From Lactobacillus mulieris (GTDB lineage: Bacteria > Bacillota > Bacilli > Lactobacillales > Lactobacillaceae), in assembly GCF_007095465.1 (NCBI RefSeq), contig NZ_SDGL01000007.1, positions 46,956 through 110,955 on the forward strand: a DNA stretch of 64,000 nt, written 5' to 3'. Of the stretch, positions 9,006-19,461 are shown piece after piece. The notes under the pieces are model-generated. The model was not told the origin of the DNA and made no database searches. It saw only the letters and a list, made by a program, of their open reading frames with translations. The first letter of the stretch is position 1, and each line of letters starts with the position of its first letter. A program made the position numbers and the translations under genes.

Positions 9006-9939
9006 ATTCTAAACTCCCCTTCTTAATTACGATTTGGTCCAGTAGTGAATCTAAATTTTCAAAATCAGTTAACCAAGTCTTGCTGGCAGTATCACTACCT
9101 GCAGCAATAGCATGCTTTAAAGCTTGTTCTTTGGTTTGTTTTTTGGCCAGATATCCTAAAAATGTTCCTAGCATTGTATCTCCAGCGCCAGCGGTATTCA
9201 AAACTTGAATTTTAGGAGCATTGCCGATAAGAATAGTATCATCAGAAACTAAAATTGCTCCTTCGCTCCCCCTCGAAATTAGAACGTTTTGACATCCCTG
9301 TTGTACAACTTTTTGAGCATAATGGATAATTTCTACTTCACTTAACTTTCTATTAATTCCAAACCAACTTGCTAATTCATCATCGTTTGGTTTTAGTAAA
9401 AATGGATGATATTTTAAGATGTCTTTGACAACAGGATAGCTTGAATCAACAATTAGTTTTACTTTTTTAGCTTCGCACAACATAGAGATATCAACTAAAT
9501 AAGATTCATCAATTCCTGTTGAAAAGCTTCCTGATACTACTAGTGCATCATTTTCAACCAAATTATCTTCAAGTCTTTTTAGATATGCTTTCTGCAGTTC
9601 ATGATTTATCTTAGGGCCAGGATTAACTTCCTTATATTCAACCCCTTGATTTAAAACCCGAGTAAATACATTTACTCTTGTAGGCTCATCTACTTGTAAA
9701 AATAATTCTCTAATTCCCTTATCTTTTAAACCTTGTCTGACAAAGTCTAAAGTGAATCCTCCACCAATACCGGTGGCAATCGAATCTACATCTAATTTTT
9801 TTAAGATAAAAGATACATTCACACCCTTACCATTTGGCTGTAATTCAAAGCTTTGGGTTCTATTTACCTTATTTGGTTCAAGTGATTGCGTTACAATTAC
9901 TAAGTCAATTGCTGGATTTAATGTTGCTGTATAAATCAA
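8992..9939 (-). CDS. PfkB-family 1-phosphofructokinase / tagatose kinase (FruK/LacC-like)
   Basis: A 315-residue sugar-phosphate kinase of the PfkB family. Seen: the N-terminal LNPAID motif, NGKGVNVS, and the C-terminal catalytic and anion-hole motif NTAGAGDTM. It would phosphorylate fructose 1-phosphate or tagatose 1-phosphate to the 1,6-bisphosphate cleaved by LacD. The start is a TTG at 9939 with AAGGAG upstream. It is the first gene of the operon; the promoter region shared with the divergent regulator carries a cre site. Confidence 0.88.
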   Translation of the reverse strand: MIYTATLNPAIDLVIVTQSLEPNKVNRTQSFELQPNGKGVNVSFILKKLDVDSIATGIGGGFTLDFVRQGLKDKGIRELFLQVDEPTRVNVFTRVLNQGVEYKEVNPGPKINHELQKAYLKRLEDNLVENDALVVSGSFSTGIDESYLVDISMLCEAKKVKLIVDSSYPVVKDILKYHPFLLKPNDDELASWFGINRKLSEVEIIHYAQKVVQQGCQNVLISRGSEGAILVSDDTILIGNAPKIQVLNTAGAGDTMLGTFLGYLAKKQTKEQALKHAIAAGSDTASKTWLTDFENLDSLLDQIVIKKGSLEYAKV

Positions 9940-10001
9940 AGGAACCCTCTCCTTTCTTCCTCATTACAGTTATAATTATATGTGTTAGAATTAGTAACGA
10001 A

Positions 10002-10038
10002 TTTCCAAATTAAAGCGTTTTCACAGATGAATTGGAAA
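10002..10038. promoter_or_regulatory. Inverted repeat flanking a cre site, candidate RpiR operator
   Basis: TTTCCAA at 10002-10008 and TTGGAAA at 10032-10038 form a 7-bp inverted repeat around the cre site, in the 134-bp divergent region between the kinase gene and the RpiR gene. The right half-site overlaps the RpiR -35 box. Assignment to the adjacent regulator is inference. Confidence 0.45.
10010..10023. promoter_or_regulatory. Catabolite response element (cre)
   Basis: TTAAAGCGTTTTCA matches 13 of 14 positions of the CcpA consensus TGWAANCGNTNWCA. It lies between the divergent PTS operon and its regulator, so glucose repression is expected. Confidence 0.7.
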
Positions 10039-10060
10039 ATTTTTACATTTTTTACATTAT
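10032..10060 (+). promoter_or_regulatory. Promoter of the RpiR regulator gene
   Basis: -35 TTGGAA (10032-10037), 17-bp spacer, -10 CATTAT (10055-10060), about 13 bp ahead of the start codon. Confidence 0.45.
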
Positions 10061-10073
10061 AGAAAGGTAACTT

Positions 10074-10829
10074 ATGTCAACTACAGAGTTAAGCAATGCT
10101 GAACAACATTTATGGAATATCATTCAAGCTAATCCAGATAAAATAATCAAGATGTCGATTATTCAACTAAGTCAATTCGCCAATGTTTCAACTGCTACTG
10201 TTGTCAGAACTCTTAAAAAGATGGGCTATAATGGATTTTCATCTTATCGTGAATATCTACGTTTAAAGAAAAAGGCAACAGCTAAATTTGACGTAATCAA
10301 TGATGCCGATGACAAAATCAAGGCTGTAATTACAAAAAATGAAGTTGAAATGAATAATACCCTGCATAATCTTAGTTATAACATGATTGAAGACAGTATC
10401 ATGATGACTCGCCAAGCCAGTATGGTCTATATCTTTTGTCGTGGCTTTTCTGAGTTAATTGGGCAAGAACTGATGATAAAGTTACAACTGACTGGAAAAT
10501 ATGTTGAACTTCATTCTGATCCTAATATTATTCGGACTATTTCTAAAAAAATCAATTCACGTGCTATTGTGATTTTTATCACTCTAAACGGCCAAACTAA
10601 AGAATTGGTCGACTCTGGCAAAGAGTTAGCTAAACATGATGTTCCAACTATTACCTTTACTACCAATGCACACGGCGATATTCTACCTTATTCAACTCAA
10701 GCTTTTATCGGCTATAAATCTGAAATAAATTATTTTCCTGATTATGAGGTCAGATCTCGCTTGCCACTTCAAATAATGACTCGTATATTTTGTGATGCAT
10801 ATGCTGTTAGGATAAGTAATTTAAAATAG
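10074..10829 (+). CDS. RpiR/MurR-family transcriptional regulator
   Basis: A 251-residue regulator with an N-terminal HTH_6 domain (residues 1-80; FANVSTATVVRTLKKMGYNGF is the helix-turn-helix stretch) and a C-terminal SIS sugar-phosphate-binding domain (about 105-240). It is divergent from the PTS-kinase-aldolase operon and most likely senses its sugar phosphate. GAAAGGT serves as ribosome-binding site. Confidence 0.88.
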   Translation: MSTTELSNAEQHLWNIIQANPDKIIKMSIIQLSQFANVSTATVVRTLKKMGYNGFSSYREYLRLKKKATAKFDVINDADDKIKAVITKNEVEMNNTLHNLSYNMIEDSIMMTRQASMVYIFCRGFSELIGQELMIKLQLTGKYVELHSDPNIIRTISKKINSRAIVIFITLNGQTKELVDSGKELAKHDVPTITFTTNAHGDILPYSTQAFIGYKSEINYFPDYEVRSRLPLQIMTRIFCDAYAVRISNLK

Positions 10830-10831
10830 AA

Positions 10832-10861
10832 AAAAATACCAGCCTTATGGTTGGTATTTTT
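10832..10861 (+). terminator. Intrinsic terminator after the RpiR gene
   Basis: Arms AAAAATACCAGCC and GGTTGGTATTTTT with a TTAT loop. Symmetric A/T flanks may also end the V-ATPase transcript arriving from the right. Confidence 0.8.
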
Positions 10862-10903
10862 CAATAAGATTTGATTATATTTATTAATAATATATCTAAT
10901 TAA

Positions 10904-11521
10904 CTACTTTACTTTCATAATCCTAATTATGTTGGACCTATCTGCTTCTTCAAGCTTTAATTCAATATAATGAATCGTTTCTTCCAAATTTGGAATTGTT
11001 AAATATTCTAGTCCATTAACTCTACGTCTTGTTTTTTCAATTTCATCAGCCATTAGCTGGCATTTTTTTTCAACTTCTGCTAAGTGTAACATTTTATCAG
11101 CGATTAAATTCAACTCAGTAAAAGTTTTATCCATATCGCTATTGGAAGCTAAATAACTATAATTTAAATCTAAACTTTGTTTATTATCAGAAATATCAAT
11201 AATCATTTTAGGGACTGTTACACTCATTACGTTTTCTTCTTCAATTATTAAACTTATCTCTTTACTAGGAGCTAAAAACAATTCATTTACTAATGAAGTA
11301 TTTATTAATGCTTTAGCAGAAACAAAATCTTTTAAATTATTAGATAGTGATTTTTCTACCTCTTTGCGCAAACGATAATTTTCTTTTATGAGACTAATGA
11401 ACTGCCTCATTAGTTCATCTCGCTTGTCTTTCAATAATTTATGGCCACGCTTGGCAGTAGTTAATCTTATCTTTAACTGATTTAGCTCCATTCTAGTTGG
11501 TTTAACATTCAATCGTGCCAT
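10904..11521 (-). CDS. ntpD: V-type ATPase subunit D
   Basis: A 205-residue coiled-coil protein forming the central rotor shaft of the V1 sector. Seen: N-terminal [15 protein letters not shown] and heptad-rich helices at both ends, as in ATP-synt_D proteins (about 210 residues in E. hirae). It is the last gene of the operon. The E. hirae genes ntpH and ntpJ, which follow ntpD there, are absent; a convergent terminator comes next. Confidence 0.93.
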   Translation of the reverse strand: MARLNVKPTRMELNQLKIRLTTAKRGHKLLKDKRDELMRQFISLIKENYRLRKEVEKSLSNNLKDFVSAKALINTSLVNELFLAPSKEISLIIEEENVMSVTVPKMIIDISDNKQSLDLNYSYLASNSDMDKTFTELNLIADKMLHLAEVEKKCQLMADEIEKTRRRVNGLEYLTIPNLEETIHYIELKLEEADRSNIIRIMKVK

Positions 11522-11533
11522 AGTCTTATCCTT

Positions 11534-12928
11534 CTATTCATTATCTTGAGCCAATGACGGCAAATATTTATCTAACATATCATCTTTAATTCTCTTCAAC
11601 TCTGTTCTTGGTAAAATTGATAAGAGTTTCCAACCTAAATTTAGAGTTTCTTCAATACTTCGATTAGTGTTGAATCCCTGATTAATATATTGTTCTTCGA
11701 ACTCTTTAGTAAATTTGATATACAGTTTATCAGTCTCAGATAAAGCAGATTCTCCCAAAACCACAGCTAATTCTTCAACTTTTTTACCTTGTGCATATGC
11801 AGCAAACAATTGATTCATAGTTGCAGCATGGTCTTCTCTAGTTTTACCCTTACCGGAACCTTTATCTTTTAATCTTGATAATGAAGACAAAACATCAATT
11901 GGCGGGCAAAAACCTTTCTTATATAATTCGTGAGATAAGATTATTTGTCCTTCTGTAATATATCCTGTCAAGTCAGGAATAGGGTGCGTTATATCATCTT
12001 CAGGCATAGTTAAGATAGGGATTTGAGTTACTGACCCTTTTTTACCTACAATTCTACCTGCACGCTCATATAAAGTAGACAGATTAGTATACAGATATCC
12101 AGGATACCCTCTTCTTCCTGGAACTTCCCGTCGTGCAGCAGATACTTCACGCAAGGCCTCACAATAGTTCGTCATGTCAGTCATAATTACCAAAACATGC
12201 ATATCTTTTTCAAATGCTAAGTATTCTGCTGTTGTCAAAGCAATTCTAGGTGTTGCTATTCTTTCAATTGCAGGGTCATTTGCAAGATTTATAAATAAAA
12301 CGGACCTTTCAATCGCCCCTGTTTTACGTAAATCATTCATAAAGAATTCTGCTTCTTCAAACGTTATCCCCATTGCCGCAAAAACCACTGCAAAGTTTTC
12401 ATCGGAATTTAAAACAGTAGCTTGTCTTGCGATTTGGGCTGCAAGTTCATTATGTGGCAATCCAGAACCTGAAAATACTGGTAATTTTTGTCCACGAACC
12501 AAAGTATTCAAATGGTCTATTGCAGAAATTCCAGTTTGAATAAATTCATCAGGATAATCACGGGAAACAGGATTGATTGCTTGACCATCTATATCTAAAT
12601 ATTTTTCGGCAAGTAAATCAGGTCCACCATCAATCGGTTTTCCCATACCATTAAATATTCGGCCAATCATATCTTCAGATACACCAACTTCTAATGGGTG
12701 TCCAGCAAATCTGATTTTTGCCTTCTTTAAATTAATACCACTAGATCCTTCAAATAATTGAACAATTGCTTTATCGCCATCTACTTCTAGTACTTGGCCT
12801 CTACGAATATCACCATTGTGTAGCTCTATTTCAACTAACTCATTATAATGTACGTCTTTTACCTTATCGACAATCATCAAGGGGCCTACAACTTCATTAG
12901 CAGTGCGATACTCTCTAATTACACTCAT
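11534..12928 (-). CDS. ntpB: V-type ATPase subunit B (non-catalytic)
   Basis: A 464-residue nucleotide-binding-fold subunit. [15 protein letters not shown] stands where the P-loop would be, the usual degenerate form in B subunits. [22 protein letters not shown] is the conserved signature. The start codon shares one base with the ntpA stop (TAATG), so translation is coupled. Confidence 0.95.
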   Translation of the reverse strand: MSVIREYRTANEVVGPLMIVDKVKDVHYNELVEIELHNGDIRRGQVLEVDGDKAIVQLFEGSSGINLKKAKIRFAGHPLEVGVSEDMIGRIFNGMGKPIDGGPDLLAEKYLDIDGQAINPVSRDYPDEFIQTGISAIDHLNTLVRGQKLPVFSGSGLPHNELAAQIARQATVLNSDENFAVVFAAMGITFEEAEFFMNDLRKTGAIERSVLFINLANDPAIERIATPRIALTTAEYLAFEKDMHVLVIMTDMTNYCEALREVSAARREVPGRRGYPGYLYTNLSTLYERAGRIVGKKGSVTQIPILTMPEDDITHPIPDLTGYITEGQIILSHELYKKGFCPPIDVLSSLSRLKDKGSGKGKTREDHAATMNQLFAAYAQGKKVEELAVVLGESALSETDKLYIKFTKEFEEQYINQGFNTNRSIEETLNLGWKLLSILPRTELKRIKDDMLDKYLPSLAQDNE

Positions 12929-14721
12929 TATGAAAGTCCCCCCTTCTCTATAATTTCTTGAATTCTAGTTTTGATTTTAGGAGCCAACGCTTTTATTTCT
13001 TTTAAGTTCTCTTCAGAAACAAATTTACTTCTTGCAATTTTATCTCTAATTACAGTGGTCCCTTGCATTATTTCATTGAAATAAGCTCCTAATTCTAATG
13101 CTCGATTTCCCTCTTTAGCAAAAGTTAAAATATTGTTCATCATAGCTTCTTGCTTATCAAATGAAGAGTATGTATCAACCTCATCAAATGCATTTTGTTG
13201 TAAATAGTCTTCTCTAATTTGCTTAGCAACTTCCAAAGTCAGTTGTTCTTTTTCAGAAAGAGAATCAAAGCCAACTAATCTAACTATTTCTTCCAAATTT
13301 GCTTCTTTTTGCAAATATGTCATAGCTAAAGTTACTTTATGAGCCCAATTTTCTTTTTGTTTTTTATCAATGAATTTTCCAACTGCATCCATATAAAGTG
13401 AATAAGAGGTCAACCAATTAATGGCTGGGAAGTGTCGCTTTTGTGCTAACGGAGCATCTAATCCCCAAAACACCTTTACTATCCGCAAAGTATTTTGAGT
13501 AACAGGTTCAGAAATATCTCCACCCGGTGGCGAAACAGCACCTATAGCTGTTATTGTACCTTCTCTACCCGGAGATCCTAATACTTCTGCTCTACCTGCT
13601 CGTTCATAATATTGTGCAATTCTGCTTCCAAGATATGCTGGATAACCTTCATCCCCTGGCATTTCTTCAAGGCGTCCTGACATTTCTCTTAAAGCTTCAG
13701 CCCAACGTGAAGTCGAATCCGCCATAATTGCAACTGAATATCCCATATCTCTAAAGTATTCAGCAATAGTAATACCGGTATAAATTGAAGCTTCTCTCGC
13801 TGCCACAGGCATATTAGAAGTATTGGCAATAAGTACCGTTCTTTCCATAATAGATTCACCAGTTGAGGGATCTTTTAGTTCAGGAAATTCATTCAATACA
13901 TTTGTCATCTCATTACCACGTTCACCACAACCTACATAGATAACAATATCTACATTTGCATACTTGGCAATCTGATGTTGTACTACAGTTTTCCCGGCTC
14001 CAAATGGTCCTGGTACAGCTGCTGCTCCACCTTTAGTTACAGGGAAAAATGTATCAATTACTCTTTGTCCAGTAATAAGTGGTTCAACAGGAACTAATCT
14101 TTTTGCAATGGGTCTAGGTTTACGTACTGGCCATTTTTGCATTAATTTACCATTATAAATTTCACCGTCAGTTTTTCTAATAGTGTATAGAGGTTCATCC
14201 ACTGTAAATTCTCCATCACTAATTTGCTCAAGAACTCCATCAATTCCATTAGGAACCATTATCTTATGATTAATAATTTTGGTTTCTTGCACACTGCCTA
14301 AGATATCACCAGGATGAACTGTTTCACCTACTTTAACTTGAGATACAAAAGTCCATTTCTTATTTCGATCCAAACTAAGAACATTAACTCCTCTTAATAA
14401 GAAATCACTCTTAGTCTGTTGTTTAAATCTATCCAAGGGTCTTTGAATCCCATCAAACATTTCTGACAACAAACCAGGACCTAATTCAACAGATAATGGA
14501 TGTCCAGTAGTTACTACCGGTTCACCAGGAGCTAACCCTGAGGTTTCTTCATAAACTTGAATTGAAGCTTGATCATTCTTCATTTCAATAATTTCACCAA
14601 TTAAGCCCAGATGTCCAACATGACAAATATCTTGAATATTTGCATCTTCCATCCCTGTTGCAACTACTAATGGCCCTGAGATTTTTATAATTGTTCCTTC
14701 CTTAAACTTGCTCCACCTCAC
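12928..14721 (-). CDS. ntpA: V-type ATPase catalytic subunit A
   Basis: A 597-residue catalytic subunit. The Walker A GPFGAGKT is at residues about 238-245, with CGERGNE just after, and the ATPase alpha/beta signature [19 protein letters not shown] further on. The start given is GTG at 14721, three bases after the ntpG stop. A good SD (AAGGAAGG) lies within the first codons, so the true start may be a few codons downstream at a non-ATG codon; E. hirae NtpA begins close to that point. Confidence 0.95.
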   Translation of the reverse strand: MRWSKFKEGTIIKISGPLVVATGMEDANIQDICHVGHLGLIGEIIEMKNDQASIQVYEETSGLAPGEPVVTTGHPLSVELGPGLLSEMFDGIQRPLDRFKQQTKSDFLLRGVNVLSLDRNKKWTFVSQVKVGETVHPGDILGSVQETKIINHKIMVPNGIDGVLEQISDGEFTVDEPLYTIRKTDGEIYNGKLMQKWPVRKPRPIAKRLVPVEPLITGQRVIDTFFPVTKGGAAAVPGPFGAGKTVVQHQIAKYANVDIVIYVGCGERGNEMTNVLNEFPELKDPSTGESIMERTVLIANTSNMPVAAREASIYTGITIAEYFRDMGYSVAIMADSTSRWAEALREMSGRLEEMPGDEGYPAYLGSRIAQYYERAGRAEVLGSPGREGTITAIGAVSPPGGDISEPVTQNTLRIVKVFWGLDAPLAQKRHFPAINWLTSYSLYMDAVGKFIDKKQKENWAHKVTLAMTYLQKEANLEEIVRLVGFDSLSEKEQLTLEVAKQIREDYLQQNAFDEVDTYSSFDKQEAMMNNILTFAKEGNRALELGAYFNEIMQGTTVIRDKIARSKFVSEENLKEIKALAPKIKTRIQEIIEKGGLS

Positions 14722-14723
14722 TT

Positions 14724-15044
14724 TTAAAGAATATTTTGTCCTACAGCTTTTTCGACATTTTCTTCAACTTGCTTCAATGCTATTTGCTTACTACCATCTT
14801 GAGTCGGAATCAAAATCAGCGCTGGGACTATTTTTTTATCATAATAAGCTATTGTTTCAGGAATTATCTCAGCTATATCTTCTGTGATATAGATAATTCC
14901 ATAGTTTTCATGAGCTAGCTTTCTAATTAAGTTAGGCGCTTCATTAGGTAAAGAAATAGGATAAGTATCAAAGCCAATTATTCTAAATGGTAAAATAACA
15001 TCTTGTTTGCCAATTACGCCTACTTTATATTTTCTATTTTCCAT
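14724..15044 (-). CDS. ntpG: V-type ATPase subunit F (NtpG of E. hirae nomenclature)
   Basis: A 106-residue Rossmann-like protein ([19 protein letters not shown], then [14 protein letters not shown]), matching ATP-synt_F, the small rotor subunit bound to D. It overlaps the end of ntpC by 11 bp. Position C-G-A matches the E. hirae operon. Confidence 0.88.
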   Translation of the reverse strand: MENRKYKVGVIGKQDVILPFRIIGFDTYPISLPNEAPNLIRKLAHENYGIIYITEDIAEIIPETIAYYDKKIVPALILIPTQDGSKQIALKQVEENVEKAVGQNIL

Positions 15045-16038
15045 AAATTGGCCTCAATCTTTCTTGTATTTCTTTCTCAGGTAGATGGTTCTGAATACCT
15101 GAAATAATAATTCTCAAATTTTCACCTTCAAAATTGCACCGTAAAAGATAGCGAGCCAGCTGAATTGAACTATCAATATCTGTATTTGCAGTTTCAAATA
15201 GTTTAAATTTCAATAAGTCAATCAAATATTCTAATTCTGAAATGGTAATAGTATTGGAACGTATTTTCTCCTCATAAGCTAAGACTTCTGAACCAATATC
15301 TTGATTTACATGACCCAACCAATCAATAAGTCGATTATTTTTAACTAAATTTATTAATTCTTTAGCTGGCATAGTCCCTTCATCAGATAAATATTGATAT
15401 ATTGCATTTTCACTTTTATTTAAAGCCAATCCTCTTTTAATAGTACAGACATTATAAAAATCAATTATCAAATTTACATACTTTTGATAAATTACATCCA
15501 TATCTTCCGATATTTTTTTTAAATGTTTGAAATAGGCTAAATCGACACCTATTTCGATAATAGGTAATTTTTTATAAGTTTGATACTCTTCCCAAATTGA
15601 AGAAATTTCACTAGTAATATCTTTTGAAAAATAATCAGATTGTAATGTATTAACTAAATAATTGGACTCATCTAATACATCTGACTCTAACTTGATTAAT
15701 GAATTACTAAAATCTTTATTTAAAGCTTTTGCCATCATCAAAACTTTAAAATTATGAAATAAGTATCTTGCGGAAAATAGTGATACAACAGCTTTACTTG
15801 GACTTTCTTTAAAGGCCCAATTATATTCATTTATCAAATGAAAAAGCAACTTACTATCAAGCTTTTCTAAATTACTAAAGTCCTTAAACTCAAATCCATA
15901 TGAAGTATTGGTAAGTAATGTAAATATTTGTTCATTAGTTTTAGCATATATTAACTTATTAAAAAGCTCATTTGATATCAGCTTTTGTTCTTTAACTGCT
16001 ATAGTCGTATTGATTAAAGCAAAACTTTTTTCTCCCAT
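15034..16038 (-). CDS. ntpC: V-type ATPase subunit C (V0 d-type connector)
   Basis: A 334-residue all-helical protein of the vATP-synt_AC39 family, which caps the c ring and receives the central stalk. Few invariant residues exist; the assignment rests on length, helical character and its exact place between ntpE and ntpG. AAGGGAAG precedes the ATG. Confidence 0.85.
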   Translation of the reverse strand: MGEKSFALINTTIAVKEQKLISNELFNKLIYAKTNEQIFTLLTNTSYGFEFKDFSNLEKLDSKLLFHLINEYNWAFKESPSKAVVSLFSARYLFHNFKVLMMAKALNKDFSNSLIKLESDVLDESNYLVNTLQSDYFSKDITSEISSIWEEYQTYKKLPIIEIGVDLAYFKHLKKISEDMDVIYQKYVNLIIDFYNVCTIKRGLALNKSENAIYQYLSDEGTMPAKELINLVKNNRLIDWLGHVNQDIGSEVLAYEEKIRSNTITISELEYLIDLLKFKLFETANTDIDSSIQLARYLLRCNFEGENLRIIISGIQNHLPEKEIQERLRPIYGK

Positions 16039-16062
16039 AATCTTCCCTTTCTACCCAATAGG

Positions 16063-16641
16063 TTAGCTAGCAAAGATTTTATTAGCAATTTGAGAACTTT
16101 CTGCCTTAAAAATTGCATTAATCAAGTCTCGATATAAGTAATTATCATCTATATTATCTTTAGAAATTACTAAGCCATATTCATTTGAAAGTATCTTTTT
16201 AGAAAAAATCAATGTTTCAAATTTATTTTGTAACTCAGCTATGTTTTCTTTGCCTAATTTATGCAGTGTTTTTTCACCGAAAATAACAGAGTAAGGCCCT
16301 TGATATTTTTTCAAGATTTCGCATATAAAATTCTTCTCTTCATCAACTGTCCAATTACACATTTTTTTAAATGCATCTTCAAAAAGTTCTTTTAAAATTG
16401 TTTGTTTAGCTAATAAAGTAGATTGCCTTTTTTTATTAATTATTTGTTGATATTCCGCTTGATAACTTTGATTAAGTTCTTTACTTTTTTGAAGCAAAAA
16501 ATCTTGTTTACGAGTTATCAATTTTTTCTTTTCTGCTTCTAAATCTGACTCTATTTTTTGCAACGAAGTGAATAATTGTTGCTTGTTTTCTTCTTCTACT
16601 TGACTTAAAATTGAGTCTTTTAAATCCTTAATTTCTGTCAT
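16063..16641 (-). CDS. ntpE: V-type ATPase subunit E (peripheral stalk)
   Basis: A 192-residue protein with a long N-terminal coiled coil rich in Lys, Glu and Gln (residues 1-80) and a globular C-terminal part. It pairs with the ntpF product in the peripheral stalk. The ATG at 16641 is preferred because GGAGGAAG lies just upstream; a longer reading from 16656 would place that site inside the coding region. Confidence 0.85.
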   Translation of the reverse strand: MTEIKDLKDSILSQVEEENKQQLFTSLQKIESDLEAEKKKLITRKQDFLLQKSKELNQSYQAEYQQIINKKRQSTLLAKQTILKELFEDAFKKMCNWTVDEEKNFICEILKKYQGPYSVIFGEKTLHKLGKENIAELQNKFETLIFSKKILSNEYGLVISKDNIDDNYLYRDLINAIFKAESSQIANKIFAS

Positions 16642-16665
16642 GGGGCTTCCTCCCATAAGTTGTAA

Positions 16666-17142
<477 letters not shown>

Positions 17143-19137
17143 TTATTTATCCTCCGTTTGATTCTTAATATTGATATATTTTTCTGTTGGCTTTAAAGGA
17201 GTAAATGGTTGACCTCCTCCTTCATAAAACTTGCCAAAAAATTCCACAAAAATTAACCTTGCACCATGTACATAGCCTGATAATAGTGATAAGAACAGAT
17301 TGATTGCATGTAGCAAAACAAAAATCACTACACCAATTGTAAATTTCGATATTCCAGGAAATAGTCCAACAATCAAATTAAAAGCTGAACCGATACTTGC
17401 ACCAGATAAGCCTAAAGCCATTAATCTAGTAAAACTTACTAAATCTCCAACAAATGAGGAAATATCATACAAGTTGAATAGACCTTTACCCAATCCTGCT
17501 ATACTCTTAGTTTGTATTACTGAAACAATAATAATTGCAATACCATTACTTATCGCAAGCCATTTACCTATTTCCGTTAGTATTGCATACTGCTTAAATA
17601 TTGAGCCGATTGCCAATAAAAACAAACCAATCAAAATCAAACACCAAGCAAATCCAGAATTATAAGCATCAGCATAGTTTTTTTCACTAACTTTCTGTAA
17701 ACCACCCAAAAATAGACCACTAATCACAGTAATAAATCCAAAAATCACCGATAAAATCAAAATCGACATAACATCAGTACTAGTAGATAAAACATGGAAA
17801 GGTAATTCATAACCAAAGAATGATCCATAAATTAGTCCCCATATACAAACTGAAATTGCTAAAATATTGAAAAACTTGAAAAATCTTGCTGTCTTCTTAG
17901 GTAAGTAGAACAATTTTTGTGCAAATAATGTTAATAAAAACAATAATAGTCCATAACCTAAATCTGCAACCATCATTCCAAAAAAAGTGAAATAAAACGG
18001 GGCTAAGTAAGGTGTTGGATCTTTTTCGTTATATTTTGGCAAAGCATACATTTCTGTAACAAGCTCAAAAGGCTTTATTAGAGATTTGTTACGCAATTTA
18101 ACTGGTATTTCTTCCTGGCTGCTATTATCTTTCACTTCAATAACTTCAACTGAATACTTATATTTAGATGCTATTATCGTTTTAAGTCTTGATAAATTAT
18201 CAGACTCAATCCACCCTTCCAAACCTGCTAGATGCGGTGTACTTACCATAGATTTTTTTGCTTGCTCTCTAGTTTGCTTTGCCAACAAAAAATCAATTTG
18301 TTTACAAAACATTTGTAGCTCTATATTATATTTTTCTAGTTTAGAAATAATTGCTTGCTTTTCAGTCTTAAGTTGCTCATCTTTAGTTTTTATTTTCTGA
18401 ATTTTATCTTTTGGTAAAATCTCATCTTGATAATCAAACTTCGAAAAATCTATTTTTTCCAAAAAATATTTTTGATTCTTCTGATAAAAACAAATTACCC
18501 CATATTCTTTGCTTGACTCAAAAATTATTTGATACTTTATTTCTGGATTCTGATTTAGTAAATTTATCTTGCGATTATCATCTGTTTTAGGAATAGTTCC
18601 TATTTGTGCATGAAAATGTTGAAATTTTCCCAAATCTTTCGGTAGAAAGTCTAACTTTTCCCATTTAGCAAGATTTTTAAGTACCGAATCATCCTTTAAT
18701 AGTTCCTGATTAATTTGTTTAAGCCTAGTAATCTTATCAGTGATACTTTCTTGTAATTGATTTGCTTTACCACTTTTGCCAAAAACCATTAGTTCATTAA
18801 ACGTCATGGTTTTTGGAGGGGTTCGAAGTTTCTTAATGGTTCCAAGAGTTGGTAAGTACTTTTTTAACTGTTCTATTAATTGTTCAAATTGATCTTCTTG
18901 ATTAGTTAAATATTGAATTGCATCATCTTCTATCAAATAATCCGCGCTTTTCAAATCTTTGCTAATCTTAATGCGGGGAGTTGAGATCTTTTTACTAGCA
19001 AAGGCTTCTTTCCAATTAGACTGTTCTTTTAAGTCTTGAATTTGAACATATTTAGTACTCTGTAAAAGCTCAATAATAGAATCCAAATATTTATAGGGAA
19101 GTAGAACAGCTATTTTTGTCATTTTACTAACTGCCAT
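17143..19137 (-). CDS. ntpI: V-type ATPase subunit I (a subunit)
   Basis: About 664 residues: an N-terminal cytoplasmic half with coiled coils, and a C-terminal half with seven or eight membrane helices. The stator arginine region SFTRLMALGLSGASIG (Arg about 571) faces the c ring. The ending EFFGKFYEGGGQPFTPL is typical of the family. The ATG at 19137 overlaps the end of ntpF; a TTG at 19146 is an alternative start. Confidence 0.94.
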   Translation of the reverse strand: MAVSKMTKIAVLLPYKYLDSIIELLQSTKYVQIQDLKEQSNWKEAFASKKISTPRIKISKDLKSADYLIEDDAIQYLTNQEDQFEQLIEQLKKYLPTLGTIKKLRTPPKTMTFNELMVFGKSGKANQLQESITDKITRLKQINQELLKDDSVLKNLAKWEKLDFLPKDLGKFQHFHAQIGTIPKTDDNRKINLLNQNPEIKYQIIFESSKEYGVICFYQKNQKYFLEKIDFSKFDYQDEILPKDKIQKIKTKDEQLKTEKQAIISKLEKYNIELQMFCKQIDFLLAKQTREQAKKSMVSTPHLAGLEGWIESDNLSRLKTIIASKYKYSVEVIEVKDNSSQEEIPVKLRNKSLIKPFELVTEMYALPKYNEKDPTPYLAPFYFTFFGMMVADLGYGLLLFLLTLFAQKLFYLPKKTARFFKFFNILAISVCIWGLIYGSFFGYELPFHVLSTSTDVMSILILSVIFGFITVISGLFLGGLQKVSEKNYADAYNSGFAWCLILIGLFLLAIGSIFKQYAILTEIGKWLAISNGIAIIIVSVIQTKSIAGLGKGLFNLYDISSFVGDLVSFTRLMALGLSGASIGSAFNLIVGLFPGISKFTIGVVIFVLLHAINLFLSLLSGYVHGARLIFVEFFGKFYEGGGQPFTPLKPTEKYINIKNQTEDK

Positions 19138-19450
19138 AATTATCAATCACCCTATTCACAATTTTGATAATAAATTTATCTTTTTTCTGTAATGATACTT
19201 GTCTTATTTTCTCTTGATTTTCTTCAATATTTTGCTTCACTTCCTTTTCTAAATTTGCTTTTTTCTGTTCCAATTCTGCTTTCAAATCTGCCAATTTTTG
19301 GCTATTTTCTTTATCTAGTGATTCACTTAATTCTTCTAATTCAAGCTTTGCTTTTTCTTTTGCATCTTTCACTTTTTGGTCATAGTCATCACTGATAGAT
19401 TGAGCTTCATTTTCAATCTTCAGCATCTTGTCATATAGTGAATCCGTCAT
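19127..19450 (-). CDS. ntpF: V-type ATPase peripheral-stalk coiled-coil subunit (G/H type; NtpF)
   Basis: A 107-residue, almost wholly helical protein rich in Lys, Glu and Gln (residues 20-85 read as one coiled coil). It forms the peripheral stalk with NtpE. First gene of the V-ATPase set, starting only 11 bp after the nanK stop, so no separate promoter fits between them. Confidence 0.82.
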   Translation of the reverse strand: MTDSLYDKMLKIENEAQSISDDYDQKVKDAKEKAKLELEELSESLDKENSQKLADLKAELEQKKANLEKEVKQNIEENQEKIRQVSLQKKDKFIIKIVNRVIDNYGS

Positions 19451-19461
19451 TTTTATTCCTC

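Noticed and set aside
12174..12539. 121-codon plus-strand frame opposite ntpB
   Set aside because: It has no ribosome-binding site and mirrors a strongly conserved ATPase gene; it is a shadow.
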